From Phallusia mammillata (lineage: Eukaryota; Chordata; Ascidiacea; Phlebobranchia; Ascidiidae), in the NCBI GenBank assembly GCA_003260075.1, contig QLIY01000232.1, positions 62,001 to 126,000 on the forward strand: DNA of 64,000 nt, written 5' to 3'. Of the stretch, positions 23,942 to 36,927 are shown piece by piece (the first letter of the stretch is position 1; every line of letters begins with the position of its first letter). The notes below the pieces were generated by a model, which made no database searches, was not told where the DNA came from, and worked only from the letters and a program-made list of their open reading frames with translations. A program made the position numbers and the translations under genes.

Positions 23942-24306
23942 TGTACAGCGTGTTAAATCTACTAAACGTGATGGTATTGATATCTTAAACCCGTTGTAGG
24001 GCCTAATTATGAAAATGAGTTTTGGTGCTCACCAGAAACAGAACAAACTGGCGTAATTTGCGCAATTTGCCCAAATTTGTGCAAAAACTTGGTGTGGATT
24101 TACAGAATGGTTTGTGAGAGGAATTACGAACGTTAACTACTTTGCCTATGTAAGTTCTTCATTGTCAATGTTTTGGTTGCTTGATAAACAACACGACTAC
24201 TTGAGTTTATAGTTTATACCCACCCTTTGGTTCAAAAACTTCCTGTGACGTAATGACGAAAAAGGGATATGAACCGACGTCGCCCTGTGACTCATACAAT
24301 TTTACG

Positions 24307-24424
24307 CGAAGATATGTAGGCCTACATGCCTTTTTCTCGGGGTTTTCTTCGCTCAGACCGCCCCCCCCCCCGAAGATATGTAGGCCTACATGCCTTTTTC
24401 TCGGGGTTTTCTTCGCTCAAACCG
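24307..24424. other. 54-bp duplication joined by ten C
   Basis: 24307-24360 repeats at 24371-24424 with one mismatch (ctcagacc/ctcaaacc). Ten spacer C at 24361-24370. Confidence 0.8.
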
Positions 24425-26213
24425 TGTGGAACCAACGGCGATTCGAAAACGAAGTTAAATTGTCACTAAAAAGCGTTGTTGATGAACCTAACAAACTTTA
24501 AGCTGTTTCTAACATTTTGGAGCTAAGTAGCCTAGCCTAGGCCACGTGGGTCGGTTTTCGCTAAATGGCAGGCCAACGAGGGCAGGTTTTCATTGACTGG
24601 TGTAGTCTGGCTTTACGACGTTGACAGTTTGATTGATTTCAGTTTGCCAGGCTACCATGTGGTCGTCTGGTTAAGGGTAGGCTACAGTTTGCGTTATCAG
24701 TACAAGAATACAGTGCTTGGACAAGTCTAGTGCATTTTCGGTGATGCTTAACACCTATTCTGTTGTTATTGGCAGTACTTCAGACCAGCGTAAAACTTGT
24801 TGAAACCAGCTACTTGTAACGGTTATCAGTCAGCCTTTTCAAACATTTAAACTTGTTGTGATTTTAGTCTAATGGTATTGCGTTAGTCCTGAAACTAACG
24901 TTGGTCACATTGCGATTGTTTTGGTTATCTATTGCAGACAGGATTACGGAAGTTCGTCATTTTCGATTACCTCCTTCCAACTTTAAACGACCGTCTAGTT
25001 ATGGGAGGTTTTTAAATGTTGTCGTTCCCGTAAGAATTTTACTACGAATTTTGGCGTGGCGCCGTTCAGGAGCACACGAAACTATGGATTAGTAGCCTCC
25101 CCCACAGCAGTTGTAATCGCCCGTTACTATGGTTCTTTGTTGTCACCAAACGCCGCTGTTGTGCTCAAACGTAGTGTAGTGAAACCGTTGCATCATCCGC
25201 GTATAAATTACGCTTACGCCCTTGTGGGATCCCTCAGTTGCCATCGCGCCTTGTACAACGCGTTCGACCACGTGGCATAACTGGCAGCTGTGTGCCAAAC
25301 TGTTTGTTGCTTCAGGCGGTAGCCGCGGTACTCTCGGCAGGGGAACCGCCAAATTTTCGCACGGCAGTTTTTGTCAATCAAACTACCCAGCTCAGCGTGG
25401 TACCATTACCTAAATGACAGAAGGTAATCGCTTGGTCAGTGAAGTCTGTCAGGGACCCAGTGATCGTGATTGAAGGTTGTTTGTAACAAAGATTACGGAC
25501 TGCGGCCGTTGGCGAGTCGTTTACTTCAACTGGATTTCATTGTTTGTTAACTAAAGAGTAAGACTACTTAACACACTTGCAGTTTTCAAGTGGTAGCGGA
25601 TTAACGGTCTTAATCTGTTAGGCCAGGGAACTTTAATTGTTTATGCTCTTTCTACTTTTGATTGAGTGTCTGTAAACTAGATTTGTGCAGACAAAAAAGG
25701 TTTACCAAACAGCAGACCTATATAAATTCTCAAAATAAATTAAACAAAATCATTACCTTCAATGTAGGGAGCTAAGAAAACAGATAAAGTTAAAAGTGTG
25801 ATAATATATAGAGGTTCAAGATTTTAAATCAGAGCTCCGAAGTGCTACATGTTAATTAATTTGTTCTAGTCATTTTAGCTTTGTTGTTTACCAGGAGTAC
25901 ACAAAAGTTCACTTTATGCTGTTGATGAGGTCTAGAGTACACATGATTGTTTGCTGAAGTTAATTGCTGCTTTAAAAGTTTGATGAGATTTTGAATAAAA
26001 CTGCCACTGTGTCTCTTATAGCAAGCTTCTCATCTCAGAAAGTATAATCAACATAGTGTAGTTTGCAATAAATGGACAAACAGAGTATAAATGCTGTGTT
26101 TAAAAATTAACATTAAAAATTTTGTTGGCATTGTTTTTTCAGCTATGTTTTCTTGTTTTTGTAAATTTTTAAATATTATATTTATTTGTAATTAAATACA
26201 AAAAAACGGCAAA

Positions 26214-29200
26214 ATGAGTAAGCGTTCTCATGAACTGAAAACGCCTGAAGATGCTAGCGACTCCTCATCTGAAGGACCTACAGACAGTAAAGTAGTGTTG
26301 AAACAAAAAATTACGTTGATAAATGGCTGTGCCATTATTGTCGGGACAATCATTGGTTCAGGAATTTTCATTTCACCTGTGGGCGTCTTCAAAGAGGTGA
26401 ATTCTGTCGGTCTTAGTCTGATTGTCTGGGCAATTGGTGGCTTTTTCTCAACAATCGGAGCATTGTGCTATGCTGAACTCGGAACAACGATTGTAAAATC
26501 AGGGGGTGATTATGCTTACATCCGAGAATTCTATGGCCCCCTACCAGCTTTCTTGCGTTTATGGATCGCATTGCTTATCATTCGACCAACGTCTCAAGCA
26601 GCTATTGCCCTTACCTTTTCAACTTACCTGGTTCAGCCCTTCTTCCCAAACTGTGCTGAACTGATGCCCGAGTCATCTGTGCGACTTTTCGCAGCTGTCT
26701 GCCTCAGTAAGACAACTTTTGTTTATTTTTAAATTTTTACTGTAGTATTTGATGTCTATTTTATGCCACAATCTTTAATTTGTCCAGAATAAGGTTCGTT
26801 GTGGATTATTTTGTAATGTATAATTTTTTTTAAATCAAACTTGGTTTTAGTTTGTAACCATACTCATATAAATGTGTGAATGTATTATTGACACCAAGCT
26901 TTGTGTCATGATATGTTAAGTAAGTTTTCAAAAGTAAGTTGCCAAATTTCTATTTTTTTTTAACTTATTGTTTTTCAATTTGCATTTAAGGAAACTATTT
27001 TTATTTCACTTCAAAATTTTCACTTAAAATTTATTTATTTTAGTTGTGTTGTCATTCGTCAACTGTATGAGTGTCCGAGGTGCTACAAGAGTCCAAGACG
27101 TCTTTACAGCTGCAAAATTGTTTGCATTGGCAATTATTGTTATCATCGGAATAGTTCAAATTTGTCAAGGTTAATTAATACAATATGGTGCCAGAAAAAA
27201 CAATTATGTAATGTTTGCTTAATGCAACTTCAGTTGCTAACAATAAAATATGCTTTTTTGGACACATTTCCATTTTTGAAACCCATTTTAAAAAATGCTG
27301 TGCAAAGTAATAACATTGCAAGCTTCAAGAACTTAGGCCATGAACTCTGCTAATCTTTAAGTGTTGTAAAATTAGCAGAAATGTTCCCAAGAACTTGTAG
27401 AACAGACCTCTGTGACCTCCAGCCCCTTACAATGAGTTTATTCACCTCTGTCTGAGCTAATCTGATTGGCTGAGTTTGGGGGGCGTGTATTTATTATATG
27501 GTGCTGTTGTATTTCCCATTATATTTGGTCGCTTCCCACAACTGTTTGATATTGGTCTCATTTTCCAGTAAAGTGTATTGTCTTTTGTATTAATATTCAA
27601 CTTTTCACAGCAGATAAAGCGGTTATTTTCGTGACTTTAAAATAAGTGCTCATAAAAGAAAATAGATTTTAGGGTTGTCGAAAACAAGAATTTTATTCAA
27701 ATTAAAAAAAAATCTGAGCTTATTGTTTTTTTGTCCTTTTAACATTAAGAAAACTAGTGAAAGTGTCTATTTATTAATAACAAGAATATAAACTTTTAAA
27801 AAAGGTTTAATCACAAAAAACAAAAATGTATTTTTGAATTTTGTTTACATTTTAGCAAGATTACATTTTTATTTGAATTAAAATAGGTTTTCAGTATTCA
27901 GATTAAAATAACTTAGTTTTGCTTTATAAACCACAAATGTATATTAAACAAACATGTACATTTTTGTTCTTAGGAAGTTACGAGTACTTGACACCAGAAA
28001 AGGCTTTCGAGGGCACTACAAGCGACATTGGAAAAATTGTCATTGCCTTCTATAACAGTCTTTATGCATATGGTGGCTGGTATGTGAGCTGTGTGAAAGC
28101 AACATACTCTAACGATATCACAAAAATGCTCATTGAACTAAAAGATCATAACATTAAGGCTTCTAAACTTACACAATTGGTTTGCAATGTTTTTATGTTT
28201 TAGGAATTACCTTAACTTTGTCACTGAGGAGATGAAAGATCCATACAAGTGAGTTGATTCGTGTTTCCCAGTAAAAATTATTAAACGATGTGTCCTAATG
28301 CAGCAGAGAAACAAAATATTGAATCTAAGCCACTGTTTACAACCCAACGTTTTTTATGCTTGTTGGCATCTGAATGTGCACAATTTGTATGCACTTTGTA
28401 CTGTAGTAAATATCATTCACAGACATATAGACGCCAATAGAACGCCTTTACTTTCCTGTTTAAAAAATATAGTAGCAACATAAATTTTTTTTGACCTTTT
28501 TAAAACATCTCTTTCTCCACATTCTTAAAAAATGTAACTAAAAAAAATATTTTGCATGAGACAAAAGAATTGGCTTTACTTACTATGACTTTTTTACAGG
28601 AATCTTCCCCGGGCTATTATGATTTCACTACCTTTGGTCTCGGTCATCTATGTAACTGCAAACATTGCCTACTTCACTGTCCTCTCACCAACTGAGTTTG
28701 GAATATCAAATGCTGTCGCCGTGGTAAGTAAATTGAATTTTTCTTAAAATTATTTATGACTATCTTTTTATGTAGTAATTTTTGAAAACAAAAAATGAAA
28801 TGTTTTAAATCTTAAAGCAAATAAGTTCATTTTCGAAATGTATGTAGAATAAAAGGATAACACATTTTATCAATACTAACTTTTAAGGCAGTTTTTTTGA
28901 ACAATTACTAATAAAACTGCTGTTTGCACAGTTCAACATATTTTGTTTTAACAATACTTTGCTCACTGCCGGAAACATACTTTTGTGTTAAGCAGAACTT
29001 TCACTGCCGGAAACATACGTTTGTGTTAAGCAGAAGTTAGGAAATGTACACATTCCCCATATGTTATAGCTCAAGGTCTTACATCTTTTCTTTCTTATCA
29101 CTGAACTTCTGTGTTTAATTTTTGGCCCCTTACAGTTCAACTTTTTGCATACAACCGTGATAGTGTTTATATATATATATATTAAACTAGTACAGCACTT

Positions 29201-32200
29201 TGAGAAGTGTTTGTTTTTTGATAAAGTACAATTTAAGTCTAAAAGTGTTGCAAAAACCAAGTCAAAAATTAGTTTTGAAACATGTGGGCAAATTTTTCCC
29301 AATTGATTGCACTAAATTTGTTTAAATATAATAGTCCTACATATTTCTTTAGGCATTTTTACATATTATCAGCATATAGAGTTGTCTTATTAACATATAC
29401 ACAAGCACATATAACTTGGGACATTAGCCTATTTTCTGTTTTGTTATAAAATGCTTATTTATAGCCAACGGATGTTGTTTTGTGGGCTAATTATCCTTTT
29501 TGGTTGTAGATTTTGTGGTAAATTACTAAATTATAACTTTGACAACATAAACATATATACAGCACCTAGCTAATGTTACATACACAAGGAAAAGATTGGG
29601 TAAAAAACTTATTAGAGTTTTCTTAAATATATACCATGTTCCAAAAAAATTATTTTACCATTTCCTGTGACACTTGGCCACCATGCATTGCCACTTCAGC
29701 ACTTTATAATAGTACACACATGTGATAAACATTGGCTTCACACGAGTCAGCTCGCATCAGCAATTGAGATACGAACTACAGGAAATCCTTGAAACCCATT
29801 AATCGACTGTGCATAAGTTTGTTCAGCCACGGTTTAAAGTGTTAATAATTTTTTCCAGCTCTTTGGAGACAAAACTCTTGGTGTTATGTCCTGGATCATT
29901 CCCGTTTTTGTCTCCTTGTCCTGTTTCGGATCAGTAAATGGCTCCATTTTTACATCATCCAGGTATAAGACAGTTACACTGTTTGTTTTTTGTGCAGTTA
30001 TTGCCAATTTAAGTGTCTAAACCTGTAATTTACACCCAGTTCTTTATTTTGCACTGGGGTATTACTTTTAAAATCATATAAAATATGCAAAATTTAACAA
30101 TGTACTTTTCAATGCAAAAAAAAAATATTTCAAACAAGTGTACAGTTTGAAAATAGATGTAACAAAAGAACAGTGGTTTTCATATGCACAATTTTCACAC
30201 AAACCCAATTGCCATTTGGAATTTTATTTCTCATTTCAGATTGTTCTTTGTGGGTGCCAGAGAAGGACAGCTCCCAAATATTCTAGCTATGATTCATACC
30301 AAGAGATACACACCAGTCCCAGCCATCATATTCAATGTATGTTAGATAAGAAAAGTATTGTATAACACTAAATTTGTGACTACATATGAATCAAATACAC
30401 TTCGACAAACTGCTAACACAACTAAACAAAAGTTTCGTTAAAATTTCCACATTTGATACAAATCATGGTGCCCAAAACAGACAGAAATAAAATGCTACTT
30501 CAATTTATATCTTAATTGACAAATATACCGGGAGCTCAAGACGTTGATCTAAAAAAACAAAAGACAATTAACCTAGAGATGCTGATTGGACAAATGCATT
30601 TTATCTTCATAACCGAATATAAAAGGGATGAGGGTTCCGGGTGTTTATGAAGTTTGTGGCTATTTGTGTGACCCAGTTCTTTTTTTTTGCTTACTTCAAA
30701 TGTTTCTTTGACAGATATACCGGGTTATGTCATAAAATGACTTAACACTGAGTTAAGTTTGTCTTATTTTAAGATCTTTAATGAAAACAAAACTTTTCTA
30801 AGACCTAGTTTAATTCTTGCACTCATAAACTTACCAACGTCAATTTATCTTTAGTGTGTGATGTCTCTTCTGTACCTTGTCTCTGGTGACATTTGGAGTC
30901 TCATCACTTACTTCAGTTTTTTCAACTGGTTGTGTGTCGGAATGGCAATTCTGGGTCTTATCTGGTGGAGGCACAAGTATCCCGAATTGCAACGACCTGT
31001 AAAGGTAAGGTGTTAAACCTAAAAACGTGTATGTGGCCAACTGGCAATATTTTAATGCAGGGGTGTGCAACCTTTGTTACTCTGCGGCCAAATACAATTT
31101 TGCCAAAATTAGAAGGCGGGCCGCACTTTCATATAATACAATGTGATTTTACGTTTTGGCTTACCAAATATGCTTAACTACAAGTAAAATTTGCATTTGA
31201 TTCTAGCTGCATATTGACAGGATGCAGAAAAATAGCATCGGGCGCATTATTCTGCTCAAAAATATATAATAGTTGGATTTGTTTGCCAGTCAGTACATTT
31301 GAAATCCAAGCATCTGCGGGCCGCAGGTTGGACACCCCTGTTTTAATGCATATGTCAATGACATAACACAACACTTTAAATAAACGAGGATTGCTCTACC
31401 AGCTGCTTATATTATAAATAATCGTTGTTTCAAGATAACGGTTATGAAGTGTCTTGTATGAGACATTATAAACTGCTGAAAGACCAATTCTAAATGATAC
31501 ATTAGGCCTGGCAGCAATAGCTTCTTTAAAGACACTTTACTTGTTTATTTCGTACAGTCAAACTCTTTTTAATTTAAGGAGTATTTTTTTGTTATAAATT
31601 CTAGGGATGTGCAAAAACTGCAAATGTTCTGTTTGGTCGAGCACANTCAACCAGGATCGATGACTTGGGTGATGCAAACTATTCTAGAAGTGGTATTCCA
31701 GGAGGCACAGTAACGGTACGGCGCACTTGAGCGCCATATTTGGCAGCGACAGTGTTAGAGTTATTCTTTTGTGTTTTTTTGTGTGGTGCTCGGCCGAGCA
31801 CGCTCGGTGCATTATGACATCACAAAAAATCCCCTTTCTACGTTTTAGCTCTACCAGGTCTCTTACGTGACCGGCGGTGTTTTATTGAGCTGTACATGCC
31901 CATAAAGAACGCATTTTTCCACCATCTAATACATTTGAAAAATCATTCATTTTTTCTTGGATACCCTTTAGAACAGTGGTTCCCAACCTTTCTACACTGT
32001 GGGACTGGTAAAAATGTAAAAAATTTCCACGGACCGGCAACAAAAGATCGTAGTGAATGCAACAGATATTTGTAAGCTTTTTTTCACCAAAGTTGTCGTT
32101 GCGCAACATAATGCAAGATTTGGTCATAGCCTATGCATAGAGGGCGTCAAATTACACCCCCCCCCCCCCAGCCCTAACCGTGAACATTTTTGGAGATACA

Positions 32201-32445
32201 ACCAATCAAATTTGGGTGTGTGATTCTCGTTATGGTGTTAGTAGCTCTACCCCCTGCTAACATACGTAACTAGTGTTCTAAAGCAGTGGTTCCCAACTGC
32301 CGGTCCGCGTAAATATTTTATGCAAAGCTACTTTTTAAAATAGAATGATAAGTGGGCCTATTGCAAAGTTGTTGGTATCTGCGAAACTCATTTTAGGCTT
32401 GACTGTACAACAGGGCATGAATATGCAAATTTAACGCTCAGGTCA

Positions 32446-32515
<70 letters not shown>

Positions 32516-33707
32516 AGCATCAAAAACAGCGATGCTCGGTACCGAGTACTCGGGTTTTGGCTCGACTCGGCGCATCCCTAATAAATTCAAATTTACTCTA
32601 ACCAGACTGCTAGTATTGTGTGGTTTATTATTATTTTTTTTGCAATCTAATATAAAACAAAATATTGCAGTGTATGGTAACTTTTACAGTGATTACAGTG
32701 ATTTTTATTATCATTCACACAGAATCACATTGCTCTTCCTATCACATTCTTTGTTGCTTCTGCCTTCCTTGTAATAATGGCAGTGTATGCTGCTCCTAAG
32801 GAATGCCTCATTGGTGCTTGTATTGTGCTATCGGGAATTCCTGTGTACTTCATTGGAGTGCGCTACCAACACAAACAACCCAAATGGATGGATAATGGAA
32901 TGAGTGAGTACCCTAAATCCAAGTTTATTTTTTTGTTTTCTGCATACAAAATAGTACTCATTAAACAGAATTTCATATTAGTAACACATTAAAAAATATA
33001 TATATTAAAAAAATGTTTTGATGGAGATTGATTAGGTTTGGTAGCACTTAGTGTTTTTGCAGTTAAGTTTGAAATTTGGGTTGAAAACATTATTTTCTAA
33101 CTTGTTTGACCAAAGCAAAATCTGTGCTATTTGCATTATATGTCTGACCATTAAACATTTGTGGAACCAGAACCACCGTTTCTGATGCTCATAAGTTCGC
33201 AATACACCATTATATGTATGTCAATACTATAACTGGCTGCTGTTTACAAAACTGGGGTGTAAGCAAATCAATTTGAGATACAATAACTAGATTTGCCTTT
33301 GACGGCCAGCTCAGCCAAATCACAGTGGAGCAGAATAGGCAAGGCACATAATGTCATTATAAAATCAATATTTCCCTTCAATTTCCATCCAAATCAAACA
33401 CCACACACTGTTTAGCCAGTCAGTGCAGTTCAGCAATAAATACCTACAATATCTACATTTGGGCTTTGTTTTGATAGTAGCTACTCAACCTTACAAATTT
33501 GTCTTTTGTTGTTTGGATTTGAAGCTAACAAAATTTGTTAAATTGTTGTTAATGTAGAATGTAATATACTATACACACTGTTAGTTTATCACACCTAAAC
33601 CATGCCCAAACGCTTTTGTCTTTCATTTTCATCTTTCCACTCAACCAGGATCGATGACTTGGGTGATGCAAACTATTCTAGAAGTGGTATTCCAGGAGGC
33701 ACAGTAA
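26214..33707 (+). CDS. SLC7A5-like: LAT-type amino-acid transporter light chain (SLC7A5/SLC7A8-like)
   Basis: Ten exons: 26214-26706 (ATG), 27044-27169, 27974-28079, 28204-28248, 28600-28723, 29859-29962, 30240-30336, 30855-31004, 32723-32903 and 33649-33707 (TAA at 33705-33707). Product is 494 residues, the normal size for LAT1/LAT2 (about 500-535). APC-fold exchanger of large neutral amino acids at the plasma membrane. TM1 has the unwound substrate motif [10 protein letters not shown] (47-56). [19 protein letters not shown] follows (85-103). Cys147 in [10 protein letters not shown] sits where LAT1 Cys164 forms the disulfide with the heavy chain 4F2hc/SLC3A2. Later exons give [20 protein letters not shown] and [10 protein letters not shown], all LAT hallmarks. 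The last exon gives a short tail, [19 protein letters not shown]. The copy of this exon at 31647 is an assembly duplicate. LAT1 versus LAT2 orthology is not resolvable. Confidence 0.96.
31058..31340. mobile_element. hAT-type MITE in LAT intron 8
   Basis: 283 bp with inverted ends CAGGGGTGTGCAACC and GGTTGGACACCCCTG and a perfect 8-bp target duplication ttttaatg (31050-31057 and 31341-31348). It is inserted within 60 bp of a splice donor. No ORF of note. Confidence 0.92.
31602..32580. mobile_element. hAT-type element with scrambled interior in LAT intron 8
   Basis: Ends TAGGGATGTGC and GCGCATCCCTA with a perfect 8-bp target duplication ataaattc (31594-31601 and 32581-32588). The interior has cggccgagcacgctcgg-type sequence. 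It is disrupted by an N (31646), a copied LAT exon (31647-31780), a 13-C run (32157-32169) and a 69-C run (32447-32515). Another hAT end, CAGTGGTTCCCAAC, starts at 31974 and again at 32284. True length cannot be read. Confidence 0.85.
31647..31780 (+). other. Assembly copy of the last LAT exon
   Basis: Matches 33641-33774 without differences that I can see, including coding sequence, stop and start of the 3' UTR. It follows an N and ends abruptly at gtgtttttttgtgt before hAT sequence. There is no splice-competent context of its own, since the acceptor polypyrimidine tract is missing. It should not be annotated as an alternative exon. Confidence 0.85.
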
Positions 33708-36700
33708 CGGTACGGCGCACTTGAGCGCCATATTTGGCAGCGACAGTGTTAGAGTTATTCTTTTGTGTTTTTTTGTGTCTGTTGTACAGGCTTTGCATGT
33801 AGTTTTTTTGTTGAGCTTTGTAGTTAGAAATAAGGTCTCAATTTTTGGGATTTGTTGTGGATTTAAAGTTTTCTAATTGAGGTGTTGGCTTGGGGTGCTT
33901 CTGGGATGTAATTATTCCAAAACATATTGACTTTCACAGTTAAGAAACAAGTTTCTGCGGTATATTGATTTATGAATGGTACCAGAAACTGACCAATCAT
34001 TAATTTGACATGGTTCTTAGCTTACAAGTGAGAAGTATTTGTTCAGATCATGCCTGATCAAAAATACCCAAAAAATGTTCTAATTGAATTTAAGTGTCTT
34101 ATATTTTGTTAATCTGTAAAAATTCCATGGGATTGAACACACAACTGGCTCTTAATTTACACTTTTAAAGTTAGGTTTTAGTGGACATATAGTAAACTTT
34201 ATGACCAATAGACATGCTTTTATGATCTGCAAAAGCCCCTTTAACCTCAATTATTTCCTTTCATACCCATCTTTCAAAAACTACTCAGTTAAACTCAGTT
34301 CCGCTTCCCACAGTTGGTTAGACCACCAGCTGTTAAAATCTGATTGACTTCCTTTGTGTCCAGGGAGAAAAGCCATTGTAAACTCATTGGCCTAAATTGC
34401 ACACCCCCTAAATTTGCAGGAGATTAGTTCAGTGTTAGGGGAAGAGGGGTATTATATGGTTTGTGCCTTTTTTAGTTATGCTGCAGTTTTAAAAACTGAT
34501 TTGGACGAGATGTAAAATGCTAAGATTTCAAAAAAGATTGGACAAACTTGTTGGTCAAATTGTCGAATCACAATTTCATCGCCATTTTTTTAATAAGTTG
34601 GATTATAAGCTTTCCTTTAATGGGCTTTTCAATGACAAAACTATTTTAAATTGCCTCAAAATCCATTCAAATTGAGGGCTTAAAATCATCTCATGTTTTA
34701 AATCTTTATCTACATGGTACAGGCCACAAAAGTATTGCTTGAGGCATTTCACAAAGCCACAAAATTTTGCTTTACATAGCCAAACCACATTCGTTGCAAA
34801 ATATGTTACGATCTGCATGTTTAACAAGTTTGTCAACCAACACAAAATTCGACTTACAGTGCGGATGAAAACATTCTGGCTTCAAGACTATTCAAGACAC
34901 AACTTATGTTTTGTATGGTCCTGAAACAAGACTATTTGTTGAAACAGTTCAGCATCACATCAATTCAACACAATAAGGAGCTTTTTATCATGTATTGGTC
35001 ATTTTATTACAAAAAATTATTTTTTAAGAAAATAGTGTAGGGTAGTAGTGCAAATTAACTTTCTTTTTTATGTCCAAATGTACGAGCACCCCAAAAGCGC
35101 CTTGTTTAAAAATTGTAATTTGTTTACTTGATCAAACGATATCTGGTGACAATTAGTTGTTCTATTGACCATTCACATCAATATTCCTTTTTATTACTCG
35201 ACCCATAAAACTGTGATTTCATATCCAACGCATTGTTCGGCTAAAATCCCATTGTGACGTCACAAGTCTTCGCTTGTACGTCACCTTCCTCGTTCGAAAT
35301 CACAAACAGCAGGTGCGTTCGTTTCCGGTTCTGGTCTGTGATCAACTCCCTAGTAACACCGCTTTATCCGGCCGATTTCGAGTGGTACCAATATTACATG
35401 GGAAAACTCCTTCACAATTTTAATGTGCTAATGACAGTGTGATTAGTGATTACCAGACAGCACGGTCTCTTGTTACAAGTTTAGGGCCTTTGTCAATACA
35501 TACATGGATAAATGGTCCATGTTGTTGTTTTGTGTGTCAATTGTCGAAATTTTCATAACTTTTTTAAACTTTTTAAGTTACAACTTTGCTTCAACTTTTC
35601 ACAGATTTTTATGAGCAATTCGTCCGCCATTAGTTTTTAGTTACTGCTCTCAGGAAACGCCTGTAATATATACAGTACTTTGTAATACCACGATTTACGT
35701 GTACGTGCGAACGTCCATAAATTTTAATAGGTTCCCCCAAAGTAACGAAAATGTCACATAAGAAAAAAAGCTCGCAAATTTATAACTCTGTTTCAATATA
35801 TTTTGCAACATACAGTCAGCAATGAGAGGTGGAATCATAACAATAGAACTGGGACTGATTCCCAGATTCAATTTACCAGGATTTACAGTCTGCAATCTAC
35901 ACCTTGTCATACAAATAATTCCCATTTCTTGTCTCAAACGGGTTGGGGCCAAAAAGCTACAACAGTCCTTTGAAATTGTGTTTTGCGCCTGTCAGCAATA
36001 GGTTAAGGTTCTTGTATTTTTCCGTTCTGGTTCATGCAAGTACTTGAGAGGGTTGTTAACGTGACCGACAGCATTTTTCCGGCATGCTAATCTAACTGTG
36101 ACGTGATAAATCAACGAACAAAGTCCGCTGTTGTTTGTGATTGTGACGCCTAAACAGGTCAACCGGATAAAAAGCGTGTTTTCCTTTGCTGCTTGTTCTT
36201 ATCTGGGGGTAAACTTTGCGGCGGCAACCCCCTGCCTAGTGGTGAAAACATGTCCCACGACCTAATTTCTCTCCGGTCACTTGTTACGTAAAATGACGGT
36301 GCACTTATCTTTGTTTGCTGTGTCAGCAAATGTTCACAACTCTTTTCCACTGGGCCATGTAACACTCGTGTGTAATTTCTGGACATTACAAGAAAGTATG
36401 CAATATATATGTGTTGTCAAATAAAGTTAGGTTCAAATTGTGTCTTTAACGGCCAGTTTGTTGTTGGGTTTTAAGGCCTTATAACAAAAACCTTTTCCGC
36501 TTGAAAAAAATTAGACAATTTCGCAATTTTGGACGAATGTGTTGTGCTAGGCATATTTTTCGGCACAAGTCAGCAAATCAGGCCTTTGTTTCCCAGCACA
36601 GCATTGAAAGAATCTTGCTTAGTTGGCAAAACTGCTTTGTTTTCGGTTGGAGATCTTTGCGTATCAAGTGTTTTTGGGCTACCGTCTGCCACAAGCAACA

Positions 36701-36859
36701 CTTACCCAAAGTGCTGCAAGTACTACAAGAAGGGCAGCGTGGTTTCTAGCACACAATGGTATCACGTGCATCTTAAGCCTTGTCGGGTGATTTACCTGTG
36801 ATTCAGAATCTATATTGTGTGCTTGGCCTGTGTGTCTAGGCCCCAAGTGCCTTTGGGTC

Positions 36860-36927
36860 TTTTCTGTCACTTGCAAGTGGTTACTTGCGATCCTTTTCTG
36901 CCACTTGCAAGTGGTTACTTGTGATTT
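36860..36927. repeat. Two-copy 34-bp tandem repeat with a palindrome
   Basis: Each copy contains the palindrome CACTTGCAAGTG (36868-36879 and 36902-36913), followed by gttacttg. The palindrome contains two overlapping E-box-like CACTTG/CAAGTG cores. It may be regulatory or simply replication slippage. Confidence 0.7.

Larger units (their letters stand above)
23462..26213. other. Flank upstream of the LAT-type gene; no coding exon recognised
   Basis: Contains the two C-spacer duplications listed. 24900-25420 is somewhat GC-richer and may hold a promoter or 5' UTR exon (acceptor-like tattgcag at about 24930-24937), but nothing can be tied to the downstream start codon. Confidence 0.4.

Noticed and set aside
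33649..33722. Alternative LAT C-terminus reading [15 protein letters not shown]
   Set aside because: This frame needs an acceptor that is not present; the acceptor at 33648 gives a frame that continues exon 9 and matches the LAT tail.
36529..36801. 90-codon plus-strand ORF with several cysteines
   Set aside because: Begins at a non-ATG codon and overlaps the palindromic-repeat region; no signal peptide or splicing.
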